Positions 10,260 to 22,969 of a stretch of 64,000 bases of DNA are shown piece by piece. The first letter of the stretch is position 1; the number at the start of each line of letters is the position of its first letter. The translations under genes were made by a program, and so were the position numbers. Under the pieces are notes generated by a model. That model saw nothing but the letters and a program-made list of their open reading frames with translations. It made no database searches and had not been told where the DNA came from. The stretch is from Watersipora subatra (taxonomy: Eukaryota > Bryozoa > Gymnolaemata > Cheilostomatida > Watersiporidae). The stretch covers positions 124,001 through 188,000 of the forward strand of contig NC_088710.1 in the NCBI RefSeq assembly GCF_963576615.1. Reading direction: 5' to 3'.

Positions 10260-11340
10260 TCGAAAAGCACTAAGTGGTAGTGGAAGTGGATATTTGGCTG
10301 TGCGCAACTACTTTTACCCTTAGCTTTCATTTATTCGATATAGAAATATTAATAATAAGCTTAGTAATCACGAAATATGACATAAATTAGTAGAACACAG
10401 AATTAGTTTGAATCAATTGGCAATATTTCCCTATTTTGAAGGAATAAATCAATAAATGATCAAATCAGTTTCACATGTCAACTTAACTGTATATATTCAA
10501 CTAACCCAGCTCTTTAATTGTTCATCTTTAGAGCCTGCGAGCAAGAGTCTCAATTGCTTTCACTTCTTTGCGTAAACATGTAGGAGTAGATAACTTATAA
10601 ATGTACACACATCTGCTCTGATACACAAAAAATATAACAAAATGATTTTGCCGAAAACTTGTAAGATACAAGCTGAAAAGACAGCAAATTACGTCCCTAC
10701 CAAATTAAGAAATTATACAGATTTGTTTGGAAAACTATTACAGACCAGTCAACAAAACTATTGTCAGCCATAATTAAAAATGCTGAACTATAAGATCATA
10801 GCCTGTAGTCTCGCAAGAATGACAAATGATGAAGGGCTTATAACCATAAATTTGATTACAAATAGTGGAAACCATAAATTCTGACTTTGGGAAACCTTAA
10901 ATTACTGTCTACTTGTTAGCCATTGTTTGATTTCCTACAGCATGAACAGTATGGACTCATAAGCAGAAAGAGAACTTGCAATAGTCTGTGCTCAGCTGCC
11001 TCATACTTCTATGTTTTTTTCTGATTCGAAAGCAAAAATAAATCATGATATATGCATGTTTAATAACTAGTAATATTTTGCAATCAGAGAAGAAGAAAGG
11101 TGAGTAATATGACCGCAATTAGCATGAAACAGATTTAAATACAGTAAGAAATTGGTATTTATTTATTAAGCTTCTACTGGGAAGTGTAATCAATTACATC
11201 TCTGTCACATTACCTGCGCTTGTTAGTTGATTGCGCGGGTAGCAAATTAAATATGGTGAAGCTTTGATGTGGATGATTACATGGCAGAGAACTGCTTAAA
11301 ATCTCATGACATCGGTAGTTGTCTTAACAATGTAAGGGAA
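10260..11340. other. Unassigned DNA
   Basis: No gene, RNA or clear repeat is recognised on either strand. Confidence 0.45.
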
Positions 11341-11354
11341 GAATTCACTCTTGG

Positions 11355-11805
11355 CATTTCAAGTGTAGTTGATATGCTCTTCGCAATGCCAGTGTAGTTG
11401 ACATGCTCTTCACAATTCCAGTGTAGCTGACATGCTCTTGGCAATGCCAGTTTAGTTGACATGCCCTTGGCAATGCCAGTGTAGTTGACATGCTCTTGGC
11501 AATGCCAGTGTAGTTAGCATGCTCTTGGCAATTGCAGCGTAGTTGACATGCTCTTGGCAATGCCAGTGTAGTTGGCATGCTCTTGGCAATGCCAGAATAG
11601 TTGACATGCCCTTGGCAATGCCAGTGTAGTTGACATGCTCTTGGCAATGCCAGTGTAGTTGACATTCTCTTGGCAGTTGCAGTGTAGTTGACATGCTCTT
11701 GGCAATGCCAATGTAGTTGGCATGCTCTTGGCAATGCCAGAATGGTTGACATGCCCTTGGCAATGCCAGTGTAGTTGACATGCTCTTGGCAATGCCAGTG
11801 TAGAC
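11355..11805. repeat. 29-bp minisatellite
   Basis: About 15 copies of a unit containing TTGACATGCTCTTGGCAATG. Variant pairs recur (GCAGTTGCAG and CATGCCCTTGG types), which suggests block duplication. The minus-strand frames of 90-175 codons are translations of the repeat. Confidence 0.95.
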
Positions 11806-12102
11806 AGGCAGAAAGCCAGACAGGCGCCAGTTTAGTTAGGCTGACATTTTCTAGCTGTTTTACAAATGACAACTTTTATTCGTACTCAAAAGTACTCCAA
11901 TGTGAATGAAAATGATCATTTGTTCAATGATAGTTCTGAAAAAGCTGTTCAACTTTTCACTTACAGCTCCTTTCACCGTAAGTTGAGAAAGTGGATGGTT
12001 AGTATTTCGATGCAGCAGATTTATATTGAGAGATAACAAAAGTGTGCTTCAGTTGTAACCTTGTGCTCTCAGTCTAGCAACTGGCTGAAAATGACTTTAC
12101 AC

Positions 12103-12248
12103 ACTGGTAACACTGCACACTGGTAACACTACACAGTGGTAACACTACACAGTGGTAACACTACACACTGGTAACACTACACACTGGTAACACTACACAG
12201 TGGTAACACTACACAGTGGTAACACTACACAGTGGTAACACTACACAG
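12103..12248. repeat. 16-bp minisatellite
   Basis: Nine copies of TGGTAACACTACACAG or its CACTGG variant. Confidence 0.95.
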
Positions 12249-12259
12249 TACACAAGTAA

Positions 12260-12720
12260 CAGTTGTATAAATATATTCTGTTAAATAATCACCAAGTACT
12301 CCACCAATTTGTTGTTTCCTCAAGAGCAGCGTATACAAGTACGCAATCAATTAGCAAAAGTAGGCAACTCCAAATTTACAGCCATATTTGAAATATTTTT
12401 AAGTTACCAATATTTATCATGATAATATCATCTGCCAAAGAGTCTTCAGCTTATTCATCTAGAATCTAACTAACAAAAACTTTGTTTCGTTTCACTCGTA
12501 ACGCGAGACCATTTGAAGTGAGAATCTTGTTGATGAACAATAAATGTAATCTCGCTATTTGGCAAGCTGATTGGTTAAATTCCTTGCTAGTGATTTGTTG
12601 ATCTGTTAATAAAGTTGTAGTAAATATATGAGATTACAAAATCTTAATGATAACAAAATATTTGGTCTTCTGCATTTCTTGAAAAATGAACATTAAAAAT
12701 AAGATCTGAGCAGAGATAGC
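12260..12720. other. Unassigned DNA
   Basis: Nothing recognised on either strand. Confidence 0.4.
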
Positions 12721-12732
12721 TTTAGACGGTTA

Positions 12733-12930
12733 TCTGTCAGTCGGATATCTGTCAGTCAGATATCTGTCAGTCAGATATCTGTCAGACAGTCTATCTGTCA
12801 GGTGGTTATTTGTCAGTCCGGTATCTGTCAGTTGGGTATCTATCAGTTGGGTATCTGTAGGTTGGGTGTCTGTCAGTCGGGTATCTGTTGGTTGGTTATC
12901 TGTCAGTCAGATATCTGTCAGTCAATTGTT
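12733..12930. repeat. 15-bp minisatellite
   Basis: About 13 diverged copies of TATCTGTCAGTCAGA. Confidence 0.9.
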
Positions 12931-13211
12931 GGTCAGCCAAAGCGAGGAAGTTTTCAGTTGTTAGAAGCTATTCACAACTTTGCCGGTTGGAAATAACCTT
13001 TAAGATCAAATGATACTGTAGAATATTTCAGGCTTTTCTTTTGTCACATTAACTATTTTACCAATTCGCTGAAACAAAACAATTAGTAAGACAGATGTAC
13101 AGATCTTCCTGAGCTTTACAAGCAGGATGCACCTCAAAGCTCAATGCATTTAAAGCAAGACAACTGAAGTCATTACAGCTCAAGTGTTTGCAGTAGTGTA
13201 CATGAGTAGGA

Positions 13212-14112
13212 CAGTAGGCGCTCCTACAACGTAAATAATTCGTTCCAGAAACATTTACCTTATAGGGATTTCACGCCATACGAACAGTAAAATATATGTA
13301 AATTGCCTAATCCATTCCAAGATGTCTCCAAGCTCACCCCTTTGGTCATACAAACAGGAAAAACTAGATTTCTCTTTTTAATTTGTTGACTGTACCGTAA
13401 CTTGGAGTATTATTTGTTTGCATCAACGAGCTTTCTCCTTTCTCTGATCAATTTCAGTGTTTTTTAGACTATGATTGCAGTAATTTTACAACAAGTTGAT
13501 GGGAAACACACATTTTTTATGTCCAATTACAGCAATTTGCTTATTTTTTTAAAGACAGGATAATCTATTCTGTAAATTAAAACTTTGAAAAACAAGTTTT
13601 TAAACGTCTACAATAAAACAAAACAAAATACATTTCTACTATAAAAAGAGCAGTGTCTACTTTTTCGCCATGTCTACTTTTTTGCCATCTATTTGCATTC
13701 AGGGGTCAAGGTTAGAATAAAAATAAGTTTCAATAATACTCCAACTTGTAATATTTAATTGGTAGACCTACGCTAGAACACATACGCTAATCGATCGCCT
13801 TTAAGCATTTCTGAACAATTACGCAGCTACTCATGCTCGGTTTTGTCAACACATCTGACGATCCATCATGACGATCTAGCACAACGAACTAAAATGTCGT
13901 GGAAGTTGTGTGAATAATACATACATTGCTATACGTACGTAGTTTTTTCTACCACAAGCGCGGCGAAATTTGTTACTATTCAAATATAGAATTGGAGAAC
14001 TTGTCCCGACTTGACACTTTATATTATATGGAATTTTTTACGTAGTACCAAGCAAAAACTTTGCATAAATATTTTATGTTATCTGAATTTTACGTTATAG
14101 AGTTGTCTGCTG
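13212..14112. mobile_element. TIR DNA transposon, nonautonomous, copy 1
   Basis: A 901-bp element starting CAGTAGGCGCTCCTACAACG and ending in its imperfect inverse ACGTTATAGAGTTGTCTGCTG. The right flank is TA. The interior aligns with 46638-47508 over most of its length. No transposase frame exists. A TA target and CAG termini suggest a Tc1/mariner-type MITE, by inference. Confidence 0.75.
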
Positions 14113-14132
14113 TATTTACATACTTCTTGTGC

Positions 14133-14440
14133 AGAGAAAGTTTCTATATTCTCTGTAAGTACAATGGAGAAAGTTTCTATATTCCCTGTAAGTACAATGG
14201 AGAAAGTTTCTACATTCCCTGTAAGTTCAATGGAGAAAGTTTCTATATTCCCTGTAAGTACAATGGAGAAAGTTTCTATATTCCCTGTAAGTACAATGGA
14301 GAAAGTTTCTATATTCCCTGTAAGTACATTGGAGAAAGTTTCTATATTCCCTGTAAGTACAATGGAGAAAGTTTCTATATTCCCTGTAAGTTCAATAGAG
14401 AAGTTTTCTATATTCCCTGTAAGTACAATAGAGAAAGAAT
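14133..14440. repeat. 33-bp minisatellite carrying 5' splice-site-like sequence
   Basis: Nine copies of a unit containing AAAGTTTCTATATTCCCTGT followed by AAGTACAATGG. Each unit holds CCCTGTAAGTAC, a near-consensus donor (GTAAGT). The length is a multiple of three, so frames stay open (11-residue cycle). This is not evidence for a gene. Confidence 0.95.
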
Positions 14441-14464
14441 AGAACTGTTTTCTTTAGATTATTA

Positions 14465-15265
14465 ATACAAGGGAAAAAATAAAATAAAAACCAAAACAAA
14501 TATACAAAAAGCAATCTGAAGAAAACAATGTGTTTAGTGAAAGGGTGTTCTGCTGCAACAGTAATTGTGGGTACTCAGTGCACATCGTCAAATGTAAACC
14601 AGTATTACTAGTTTTATCCAGACAGCCGTATCAAGTATTGAGGGTAGGCAGTGTTCATACCACATTTTGACCCATGTCTATGCGTTGTTGGAATAAGACA
14701 TCAATTCAGTGGTAGTTGAAGCTTGAAAGGTATTTATGCTAATGACTTCTGCTCTTTAACTAAAACGTACTATAAGCTTTGATCGAACCCTACTCCTTCC
14801 ACCAACACAAAAACAGTGCCATCTTCAGTTCATCAAATGGTCACGCATCTACAAGCCATTGAGCTTTCAACTCGAGCAAACCTGTCAGTTGTGTAAAAAG
14901 ATGGATTTGATCTTAGAGACCATTCATGCCTCAGTACTGAGTGTTCAGCACTGGACATAGCTATACAGACTAGAGCTGCATCACATTTAACGTTTGCATT
15001 GTTCAAGGTGTTATACCGCACAACTAACGAGTAACACACATACGTACTATGTATGTTACTTGTTAGCACTTGTGTGCTACCGATCCCTAATTATGTGTCA
15101 CTTGTCAGTAACACACACTCCAAGGTCTTTTGAATTGCAAAAATTATTCACAAACTGTAGGTTAAACCAGTTTCTCTGTCGTAAGGTAGAAATTAATTTA
15201 CCATTTCAATCTTTACAACTGAATAGTCTTAAACACGTGCACTAAAATAATAACTGTAATAACAG
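14465..15265. other. Unassigned DNA
   Basis: Short unrelated frames only. No domain is recognised. Confidence 0.45.
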
Positions 15266-15269
15266 CAAA

Positions 15270-15420
15270 AACAATAATAATGATAATGATAATGATAATG
15301 ATGAGAACAATATCCAAAGTAACAGCACCAGTAATAATAACGTTAATAAATAAATAATAATGATAGTAATTAGAACAATAATAATAATCCTAATAGTAAC
15401 AGTAATAATAATGCTAATGG
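15270..15420. repeat. AAT/GATAAT-type simple repeat
   Basis: Imperfect trinucleotide and hexanucleotide runs rich in AATAAT and GATAATGATAATG. Confidence 0.85.
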
Positions 15421-16630
15421 CAAGACTGATACCATAAAACCTCTATTTGAAAGCCAGGGCGCTCTATTCTGTAATCTTTCCTTTAGTGTAGCACTTTATT
15501 AAAGACGGCGTGCAAATAGAGAGTAGCGTTGTATTTTTCCAATGACTCATCAGACTTTTAGGAAGCTAAATTTAACCCTTTTATGGATGAAACGAGTGTC
15601 ACCTATATTTTGCACTCTCCTTTAGGTGGAGAGATACTAACCGTTTTGGATGCGAGAAATCTCACATCCAAAACCATAACTTATGTCCGACTTGTCATAG
15701 GTCTTTACATAAATATGCTTTGGGAAGCTGAGAAATATACTAGATGATATTTATTGCTTGCAATTATCTTATGATGATTGTATAGTCTGCATTGCAAATG
15801 ATTGGAACTTTCAATTTTTTGTTTCATTCCAAATTTGAAGGCGTATTTTAATTTTATAACTACGTTTTATAACTACAACTGTATATTTAACAATGTTGCA
15901 TAAAAGCTCATTGAACTGATTTATGTGTTTGCTACAGTTTGCAGCAAAACCTGGCTTTTCATGTGCTATAAAAAAGGAGTTATGGGTGTCGATCCGTTGA
16001 ACTATTTTATTGCCTTCTGGCTTTTCAATACCTTCCACAGTGTCTGCTAACTTCAACTCTAATTCTGTACTGCTGACCTAGTCGATATCAGCGTTCAAAT
16101 AATTTTTTTTAGCAGAGCACAAATTTTACCCTATGCTAATCAGAAAACTTTTCGCGAAAGCAATGATAAACATTTAGACGCATACGGGCTAAGCGCAAGT
16201 CAATAGCCTGAAAATAGTAGAACAGATTCTATCATAATTGTAAAGCATTTTTGCATATACGTCAAAGTGTCAATACCATTTTAAACAAGGAACTACTATT
16301 AGCCTGATACAGTTATGAATTATTTCTATGACATTGTTTTCAAGTGTTTATTTAATGCTCAGTGGTGTAACCGAGTTATTATTAGCACAATTTGGTGGGC
16401 ACTTTTCTACTGATCACTTGTTATTATTAGTTGGGTTCGTAATCAATCAATACGACTATCAGCAATGCTAATCAAAACCCAAACCAATTTACTTATTGGC
16501 TACGAAGCATCAGAACAAGTTATATGTTTGCTATCAAACAAAAATTGTTTTCATGAGGAAAGCCCCTTACAAAATTCTACTTACTGCGCCTCATCTAGAT
16601 GAGTAGAGAAACAGTAGGTTACATAAACAG
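15421..16630. other. Unassigned DNA with a hairpin
   Basis: A 15-bp inverted repeat with one mismatch and a two-base loop lies at 15643-15674. The bounding motif CCTCTATTTGAAAGCC near 15440 and GCAAATAGAGAG near 15512 are roughly inverse and might mark a MITE. No gene is seen. Confidence 0.4.
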
Positions 16631-16635
16631 ATGCA

Positions 16636-16905
16636 GTTACATATGAAAGGACATTCGGTTACATATTAGGAGACATACAGTTAGATATTAAGGAACATAC
16701 AGTTACATACTAAGGGATATACAGTTACATATTAAGGGACATACAGTTACCTATTAAAAGACATACAGTTACATATTAAGGGACATACAGTTACATATGA
16801 AGGGACATACAGCTACATATTAAGAGACATACAGTTACATATTAAGAGACATACAGTTACATATTAAGGGACATACAGTTACATTTTAAAAGACATATAG
16901 TTATA
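16636..16905. repeat. 22-bp minisatellite
   Basis: About 13 copies of GACATACAGTTACATATTAAGG. The array ends exactly where the Helitron-like CTAG terminus begins (16906). Confidence 0.95.
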
Positions 16906-18192
16906 CTAGAAATTCCCCTGTCATACCGCCCACGACCAAAGTGATAATGGAAAAAAGAAAGGGTACTGTTGGTTGTTGAAAAAGTAGTTAAAATAGGTCA
17001 GAATTCTACAAAAGTAGAATTCTTTAGTTAGGTGTTGTAGGCGAAGCCTAGAATGAAAATACATTCACTCTCTGTCTCTGTCTACTAAAGAATTCTCTGA
17101 ATCAGATGAGTTGTTATTATTATTTTGAGTAGCGTGTTGTTGAACATTAGCATATGATGTTGATGGTTGCTGTGAGGACCTTCAATTTCTCCGCCACTGT
17201 AATAATTGGGAGACACGTGGACAGCCACTGCGACGACGAGGTGTTCTGGGAGGTTGTATGTCCATGGTAGTTGTCAAGTTGTTTTGAAATAAAATTCAAA
17301 AGGTCAATTATGCAAAGCAAAATGCTGTATAAAAATCAGACCTAGTCTACTACTATCTCAAACTTATGTTTTACAACAATAAAATAAATATTAATTCAAG
17401 CTGTAGACCTAACCTACTGTACGTAATTTAACTAACAACAGCAATAATGAAATATGTTTATTATATCTCTGAAATGCAATATTAAAAGAAAAATGGCAAA
17501 CTGCCATGTGATATACAGTTTGAAAGTTGGTTGTGTTGTGAATGTAGAATGGTTTTGACAGCGATATGTAACAGAAAGCAAGCATTAGCATTTACGCGTC
17601 TGGAGGTTTTCTGCAAACTGAAGTGAAATAAAGAAATGTTCTTGTCACAAAGGGGCATTGTATTTTGGTCCTAGCTTGTAGATAATATGTAAAGAATTCT
17701 TCTTAATGTTGTAGTTAACAGTTTACGTTAATTACAGAAACCTTCGGTAATTAAACAATGCTATAGACTGGTGAAATGTCCACGTTTTTTTTTGTAAAAT
17801 GCTGGCGACTTAATATTTCTACTCTCTGTCGTACGGCTTTATCGGCATTTCATGTGCCGGTCTTAATTTTGATTGAAGTAGGCTGTAAAGTTTTTATTTT
17901 GTTTAAGGCCAAATTAATCTGTCTATTCATGTATAATCCGATCAGATGGGTTAGTTTTAAGATGTTTCGGTAACCTTTCAAAAACTTGGTAACATATGTA
18001 AATAGGTTTATATGCGTTTTGTATCCTTATTATACTTAAACGACTCTACATAAAATGTTTCAATTTTTTGACGATATTTTGGTACAAGGGTTTGGTCAAG
18101 CCGTTAACGGATAATTTTTCGGGAGTTGTGTGCACATATGCATTTATCATAAATCTCCCAAAAAATCGCTATGTTCGTGTTTGGTCGTGGGA
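16906..18192 (-). mobile_element. Helitron-like element, family A copy H1
   Basis: On the minus strand the element begins A|TCCCACGA and ends with GGGAATTTCTAG|T, the TC start and CTRR end of Helitrons inserted between A and T. TTTGGTCGTGGG near both ends forms an inverted pair of about 12 bp. Three more copies in this window share most of the sequence. Inside, minus 17100-17270 reads MDIQPPRTPRRRSGCPRVSQ before a stop, possibly a remnant of an N-terminal coding exon. No Rep or helicase motif is visible. Confidence 0.7.
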
Positions 18193-18194
18193 TC

Positions 18195-18324
18195 ATAAAG
18201 AAATATTTGTGCGCATTTGTGCGTGCGTGGGTGTGCGTGAGTGTGCGTGGGTGTGCATGTGTGCATTCGTGTGTGTGTGTGTGTGTGTGTGTACGTGCGT
18301 GCGTGCGTGTGTGTGTGTGCGTGC

Positions 18325-18355
<31 letters not shown>

Positions 18356-18400
18356 CCTGCATGCATGCGTACTTGCGTGCATGTGTGTGCGCATGCGTTA
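18195..18400. repeat. (GT)n/(GTGC)n microsatellite
   Basis: Long GTGTGCGTGCG runs directly beyond the 5' end of H1. The Cys/Val and His/Thr frames over it are artefacts. Confidence 0.95.
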
Positions 18401-18539
18401 TTACCTTTATGATAAGATCAAAATAGCTGCATGCCACAATTCGCTGTTTTTCACCTGCTCATTATGCTAAGCTCATCAGGCTTGTCTTGAAAATTAACCC
18501 AATTTTTTTTACTACACAGTTTTTCTCTAGGTAATAGTT

Positions 18540-18805
18540 TAATGCACAGTGTTGATATATTCTGATATATTGAGCATGGTATAATCTCTATTCTACATGT
18601 AGTTTAATAGACAGGGTCTAGTGATATATTGAGAGTGGTATAACCTTTATTCTACATGTAGTTTGATAGACAGAGTCTAGCGATATATTGAGAGTGGTAT
18701 AACCTTTATTCTACATGTAGTTTAATAGACAGAGTCTAGTGATATATTGAGAGTGGTATAACCTTTATTTTACATGTAGTTTAATAGACAGAGTCTAGTG
18801 CAGGC
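18540..18805. repeat. 59-bp tandem repeat
   Basis: Just over four copies with a precise 59-base spacing, including AGTTTAATAGACAGAGTCTA and GATATATTGAGAGTGG. Confidence 0.9.
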
Positions 18806-18895
18806 AATAGGTAGCTGTGCAATTGCAATGTTTGCATTATACAGTTTGACCTTTAAAAAGGCTGCCAAAAACGACAGGCAAGGTCCAGGTTACTT

Positions 18896-18938
18896 GGGTA
18901 GGCTATGCAATAAACTTAGTTTATTGCATAGCCTACCC
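18896..18938. repeat. Perfect 19-bp palindrome
   Basis: Arms 18896-18914 and 18920-18938 are exact inverse copies around CTTAG. Half of the right arm is repeated once more near 18955. Confidence 0.95.
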
Positions 18939-19308
18939 TGAATATGCAACAAACTTAGTTTATTGCATATTTAAGTTTTGCAATAAGTTTTGCAATAAGT
19001 TATGCTATAACTAACTTACAACTTACAACAGTGTATAAGTTTTAGTTTATGAAGACCTTTGCTGGCTGATTAAATGTAAGATGCTTTATTCCTCCACAAC
19101 AACCACTGTATAAGGGAATAAATGGAATAAGTGATTCTGCAGAGCTTACAAGGTATGGAAGCAACTACCAATACTGTGTCAACATAGTACGCAAGCCACA
19201 TTCTCACACGAATACCTCACAGCAGTGAACTCTCCATAGAATAGCAGAATATTCCATATAAAAAGCCAGTACTAACTGATGTATAAGTGTCTGTATAAGT
19301 GATGTATA

Positions 19309-20005
19309 AGTATTCACCGTGTTTGTAACCAATTGTTCACCGTGTCTGTAAGCAATTGTTCACCATGTCTGTAACCAATTGTTCACCGCGTCTGTAAGCA
19401 ATTGTTCACCGTGTCTGTAAGCAATTGTTCACCGTGTCTGTAAGCGATTGTTCACCATGTCTGCAACCAATTTTTCACCGTGTCTGTAAGCAATTGTTCA
19501 CCATGTCTGTAAACGATTTTTCACCATGTCTGTAAACAATTGTTCACCGTGTCTGTAAACAATTGTTAACCATGTCTGTAAACAATTGTTCATCATGTCT
19601 GTAAACAATTGTTCCCCATGTGTGTAAACAATTTTTCACCATGTCTGTAAACAATTGTTCACCGTGTTTGTAAACAATTGTTCACCATGTCTAAAAACAA
19701 ATGTTCACCATGTCTGTAAATAATTGTTCACCGTGTCTGTAACCAATTGTTCACCGTGTCTGTAACCCCTTGTTCACTGTGTATGTAAGCAATTGTTCAC
19801 CATGTCTGTAAACAATTGTTCGCCATGTCTGTAAACAATTGTTCACCATGTCTGTAAACAATTGTTCCCCATGTCTGTAAACAATTGTTCACCGTGTGAG
19901 TAAACAATAGTTCACCGTGTCTGTAAACAATTGTTCATCATGTCTGGAAACAATTGTTCACCATATCTGTAAGCAATTGTTCACCACGTCTGTAAGCAAT
20001 TGAAG
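19309..20005. repeat. 23-bp minisatellite
   Basis: About 29 copies of TTCACCGTGTCTGTAAGCAA plus TTG, with recurring CCATG/CCGTG and GCAATT/ACAATT variants. Confidence 0.95.
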
Positions 20006-20009
20006 ATCA

Positions 20010-20770
20010 TGCTATGATCAGCTCATATACCTTGTTGGTAAACTCTAGTATCGTTTCCTGAGAGCAATTATTGGTCCCTCTTTTTTACAGAATGTTTTAT
20101 ATCTCTTTATACAGAATGTTTTATATCTCTCTATACAGAATGTTTTATATCTTTTTCATGTTGATAGTTTTGTGGTTTTTCACCTTTCTTTCTAATAAGA
20201 AGTCACAAACTTGAAACAGCAGTTGCATAACGTCTGCAGTCATCTCTTTTTCCGCTCCCACACACTGCGGTTGTAGGAGAGGCTCCTGACATTGTGAGTC
20301 ACCCTTCAGTAGGTAGAGAACTGATAATTTAAACAATAACAGTTAGCGATAATAAGCCTCATTTAGGTGATTGAACTGTCAAAAAGAGAAGACTAAGGGG
20401 AAAACAAAAGTCCTGTATTAAAACTTGTTTGGTTGTGATAAAACAATGGCACCTGTAAGTTGACAAGACTGTTTTTTAATGTAAAGAGCAAATGTTTACC
20501 ACTGGCAGTTTGTCTATTCTGGTGGGAGATAGATAGTTGACTACCGCAAAGAGCTAACCACCATTTGTTTTTCTCATGTGGTACGCAGTGCAATACTAGC
20601 TCTTTCAGGTGACAATGGCGGGAGAACTATTAGTTTGAGATAACAATCTGTCTTACACCTGAATTATGGCTGTGGCTGTGTCTCAATCTTTCAATGATAA
20701 TAATCGGCCTGAACCAAAAGAAGATTATTATAGATTTATTACTCAGCATCTGCCTTTTCAAAAGGCAACA
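20010..20770. other. Unassigned DNA
   Basis: CAGAATGTTTTATATCTCT is repeated three times at 20088-20150. Otherwise nothing is recognised. Confidence 0.45.
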
Positions 20771-20774
20771 ACAC

Positions 20775-21118
20775 GCCACAGGAACAATATGCAACAGGAA
20801 CATCATCCTACGAGAGCAAGCTATGGAAACAACATGTTACAGAAACAACATACTAAGGGAACAGAATGCAAAGGGAACAACATGTTACGGAAACAACATG
20901 TTAAGGGAAAACATGCCAAGAGAGTAAAATTTTAAGGAAGCGACATATAAAAGTGCAAAAGAAAAAAATCTCAAAGATGCAGGAACCGCATGCTACAGGA
21001 ACCGCGTGCTACAGGAACAGCATGCTACAGGAACAGCGGGCTACAGAATCAGCGTGCTACAGGAACAGCGTGCCACAGGAACGGCATGCTACAGGAACAG
21101 CATGCTACAGGAACTGCA
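20775..21118. repeat. 15-16-bp minisatellite
   Basis: Diverged GGAACAACATGTTAC units grade into about nine regular CTACAGGAACAGCATG units from 20975. Confidence 0.9.
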
Positions 21119-21367
21119 AATGATAGCATATTCAAATGTACACACTAGCTAGAGTTATCTAATAAGGCTCCAATTGACCTTCACATTCATTATTGTTTAA
21201 CTCTAATATCATTTCTAAAAAGTAGTTATTACTCTTTTGATGCAGAATGTTTTACATCTTCTTTTACATTAGGAGTCTTCTCATCCGTGACCTTTCCTTT
21301 TGATTAAAGATTGTACTGTAATCATTAATATAGATTGCACATCTTGCAGATTTCCTGTTATGCGCTA

Positions 21368-21503
21368 ATGCCCATCTACATGCCCATCTACATGCCCATC
21401 TCATGCCCAGCTACATGCCCATCTACATGCCCATCTACATGCCTATCTACATGCCCATCTACATGCCCATCTACATGCCCAGCTGCATGCCCAGCTACAT
21501 TTC
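21368..21503. repeat. 12-bp minisatellite
   Basis: Eleven or so copies of CATGCCCATCTA. Confidence 0.95.
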
Positions 21504-21504
21504 T

Positions 21505-21985
21505 CGTTGGAAGTGGCTTACTCTTTGATACATCAATCTATAAATTAATAAACCTCTGACGGCGCAAGGAAATTGTACAGTCTAGTATTAAGCTGTTATA
21601 TGACACTAGTAGGGAGGTAAAGAGGCAGGAGTGACACCAACAGAACATGTATGATACTGTTATGGTAAATATATAGGTATTATAATAGCTCTTGATGAAC
21701 CCGTTGATAAGATGATCCATACTTACTGTGACAGAACTAAATGTCTGCTTCGTGAATTGTGTTTTTGGTGAAAGAGGCTGAAGGTCTAAGCCCTTGTGGC
21801 ATTCTGTTCAGAAAATACATTCACTCTCTGTCTCTCATCTCTCATTCTGTCTCAACAGATTCAATATTTAGACTAGTAACAGGCCGCACTCTAACAAATA
21901 ATTTCCAATTATAGAAGAAATAGTACCATAAATCCCCATTTTATGTAGCAAGCTAAACTAACATTTGATTATTAAAGTAACTCAT
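21505..21985. other. Unassigned DNA
   Basis: A short stretch near 21815 (ATACATTCACTCTCTGTCTC) also occurs inside H1 near 17060. No gene is seen. Confidence 0.45.
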
Positions 21986-21989
21986 TATA

Positions 21990-22150
21990 ACAGCAGATGA
22001 CAGCAGATGACAGCAGATGACAGCTGATGACAGCAAATGATAGTTGATGACAGTAGATGACAGTTAATGACAGCAGATAAAAGCAGATGACAGTTGATGA
22101 TAGCAGATGATGGTTGATGACAGCAAATGACAGGTGGTAACAGCAGATGC
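21990..22150. repeat. 10-bp minisatellite
   Basis: Degenerate tandem CAGCAGATGA units. Confidence 0.9.
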
Positions 22151-22159
22151 AGGTTTAGA

Positions 22160-22570
22160 ATGCTGGTTTCACATATTTTTTTATGCAAATTGACTATTGT
22201 GACTGTTTTTATTTGACTATTGTCAAAATTCGAGAATTTTTTTACTCTGTGTATTTCCAACTTTTGGATACAGAACACAGCTGAAACAAGCAAAAAGTAA
22301 TCCTCAACTTTTTAAGCATTCTATGTATGATCTCTAAGAACGATCTATTTATGCTTGTATTTACCTTTCAGCAACAAACACTAAACCTGTTGGTACGGAG
22401 GCTCTTTAGGTCTCTGTTAGGTCTGCACTGGGCTGATAAGTATTTGGTGCTGACTGACACTCTCACCATATGTAAGGACTAAAAACATATCTAGCACATA
22501 TAATATATAAAATATCACATGAATCTTTGATTTAAGAATGAAATCATAAGAAATAGAACATTAGACAATT
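22160..22570. other. Unassigned DNA
   Basis: No recognised feature. Confidence 0.4.
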
Positions 22571-22572
22571 AG

Positions 22573-22963
22573 AGTTGGCAACTTGTCAAGAGTGGTCAAC
22601 TTGTCAAGAGTTGGCAGCTTGTCAAGAGTGGTCAACTTGTCAAAAGTGGTCAACTTGTCAAGAGTTGGCAACTTCTCAAGAATGGTCAACTTGTCAAGAG
22701 TGGTCAACTTGTCAAGATTGGTCAACTTGTCAAGAGTGGTCAACTTGTCAAGAGTGGTCAACTTGTCAAGAGTGGTCAACTTGTCAAGAGTGGTCAACTT
22801 GTCAAGAATGGTCAACTTGTCAAGAGTGGTCAACTTCTCAAGAGTGGTCAACTTGTCAAGAGTGGTCAACTTGTCAAGAGTGGTCAACTTGTCAAGAGTG
22901 GTCAACTTGTCAAGAGTGGTCAACTTGTCAAGAGTGGTCAACTTGTCAAGAGTGGTCAACTTG
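22573..22963. repeat. 18-bp minisatellite
   Basis: About 21 copies of GGTCAACTTGTCAAGAGT. The unit is a multiple of three, so three frames of 132-148 codons stay open. They show only the six-residue cycle. Confidence 0.97.
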
Positions 22964-22969
22964 CTTGCC

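Noticed and set aside
11345..11872. 175-codon minus frame with HWHCQEHVNYT repeats
   Set aside because: Translation of the 29-bp array. The repeat phase makes all three frames look alike.
15540..15570. CTGATGAGTCATTGGAAAA on the minus strand
   Set aside because: The bases between core and GAAA are too few to form stem II.
18068..18470. Cysteine/valine- and histidine/threonine-rich frames
   Set aside because: GT microsatellite translated on both strands.
18420..18480. CTGATGA-like core on the minus strand considered as another hammerhead
   Set aside because: Stem II next to the core does not pair and no stem III follows GAAA.
21985..22293. Repeated CAGCAGATGA considered as a CRISPR array
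   Set aside because: Units are directly adjacent with no unique spacers. None of the arrays in the window has CRISPR architecture, and this is eukaryotic DNA.
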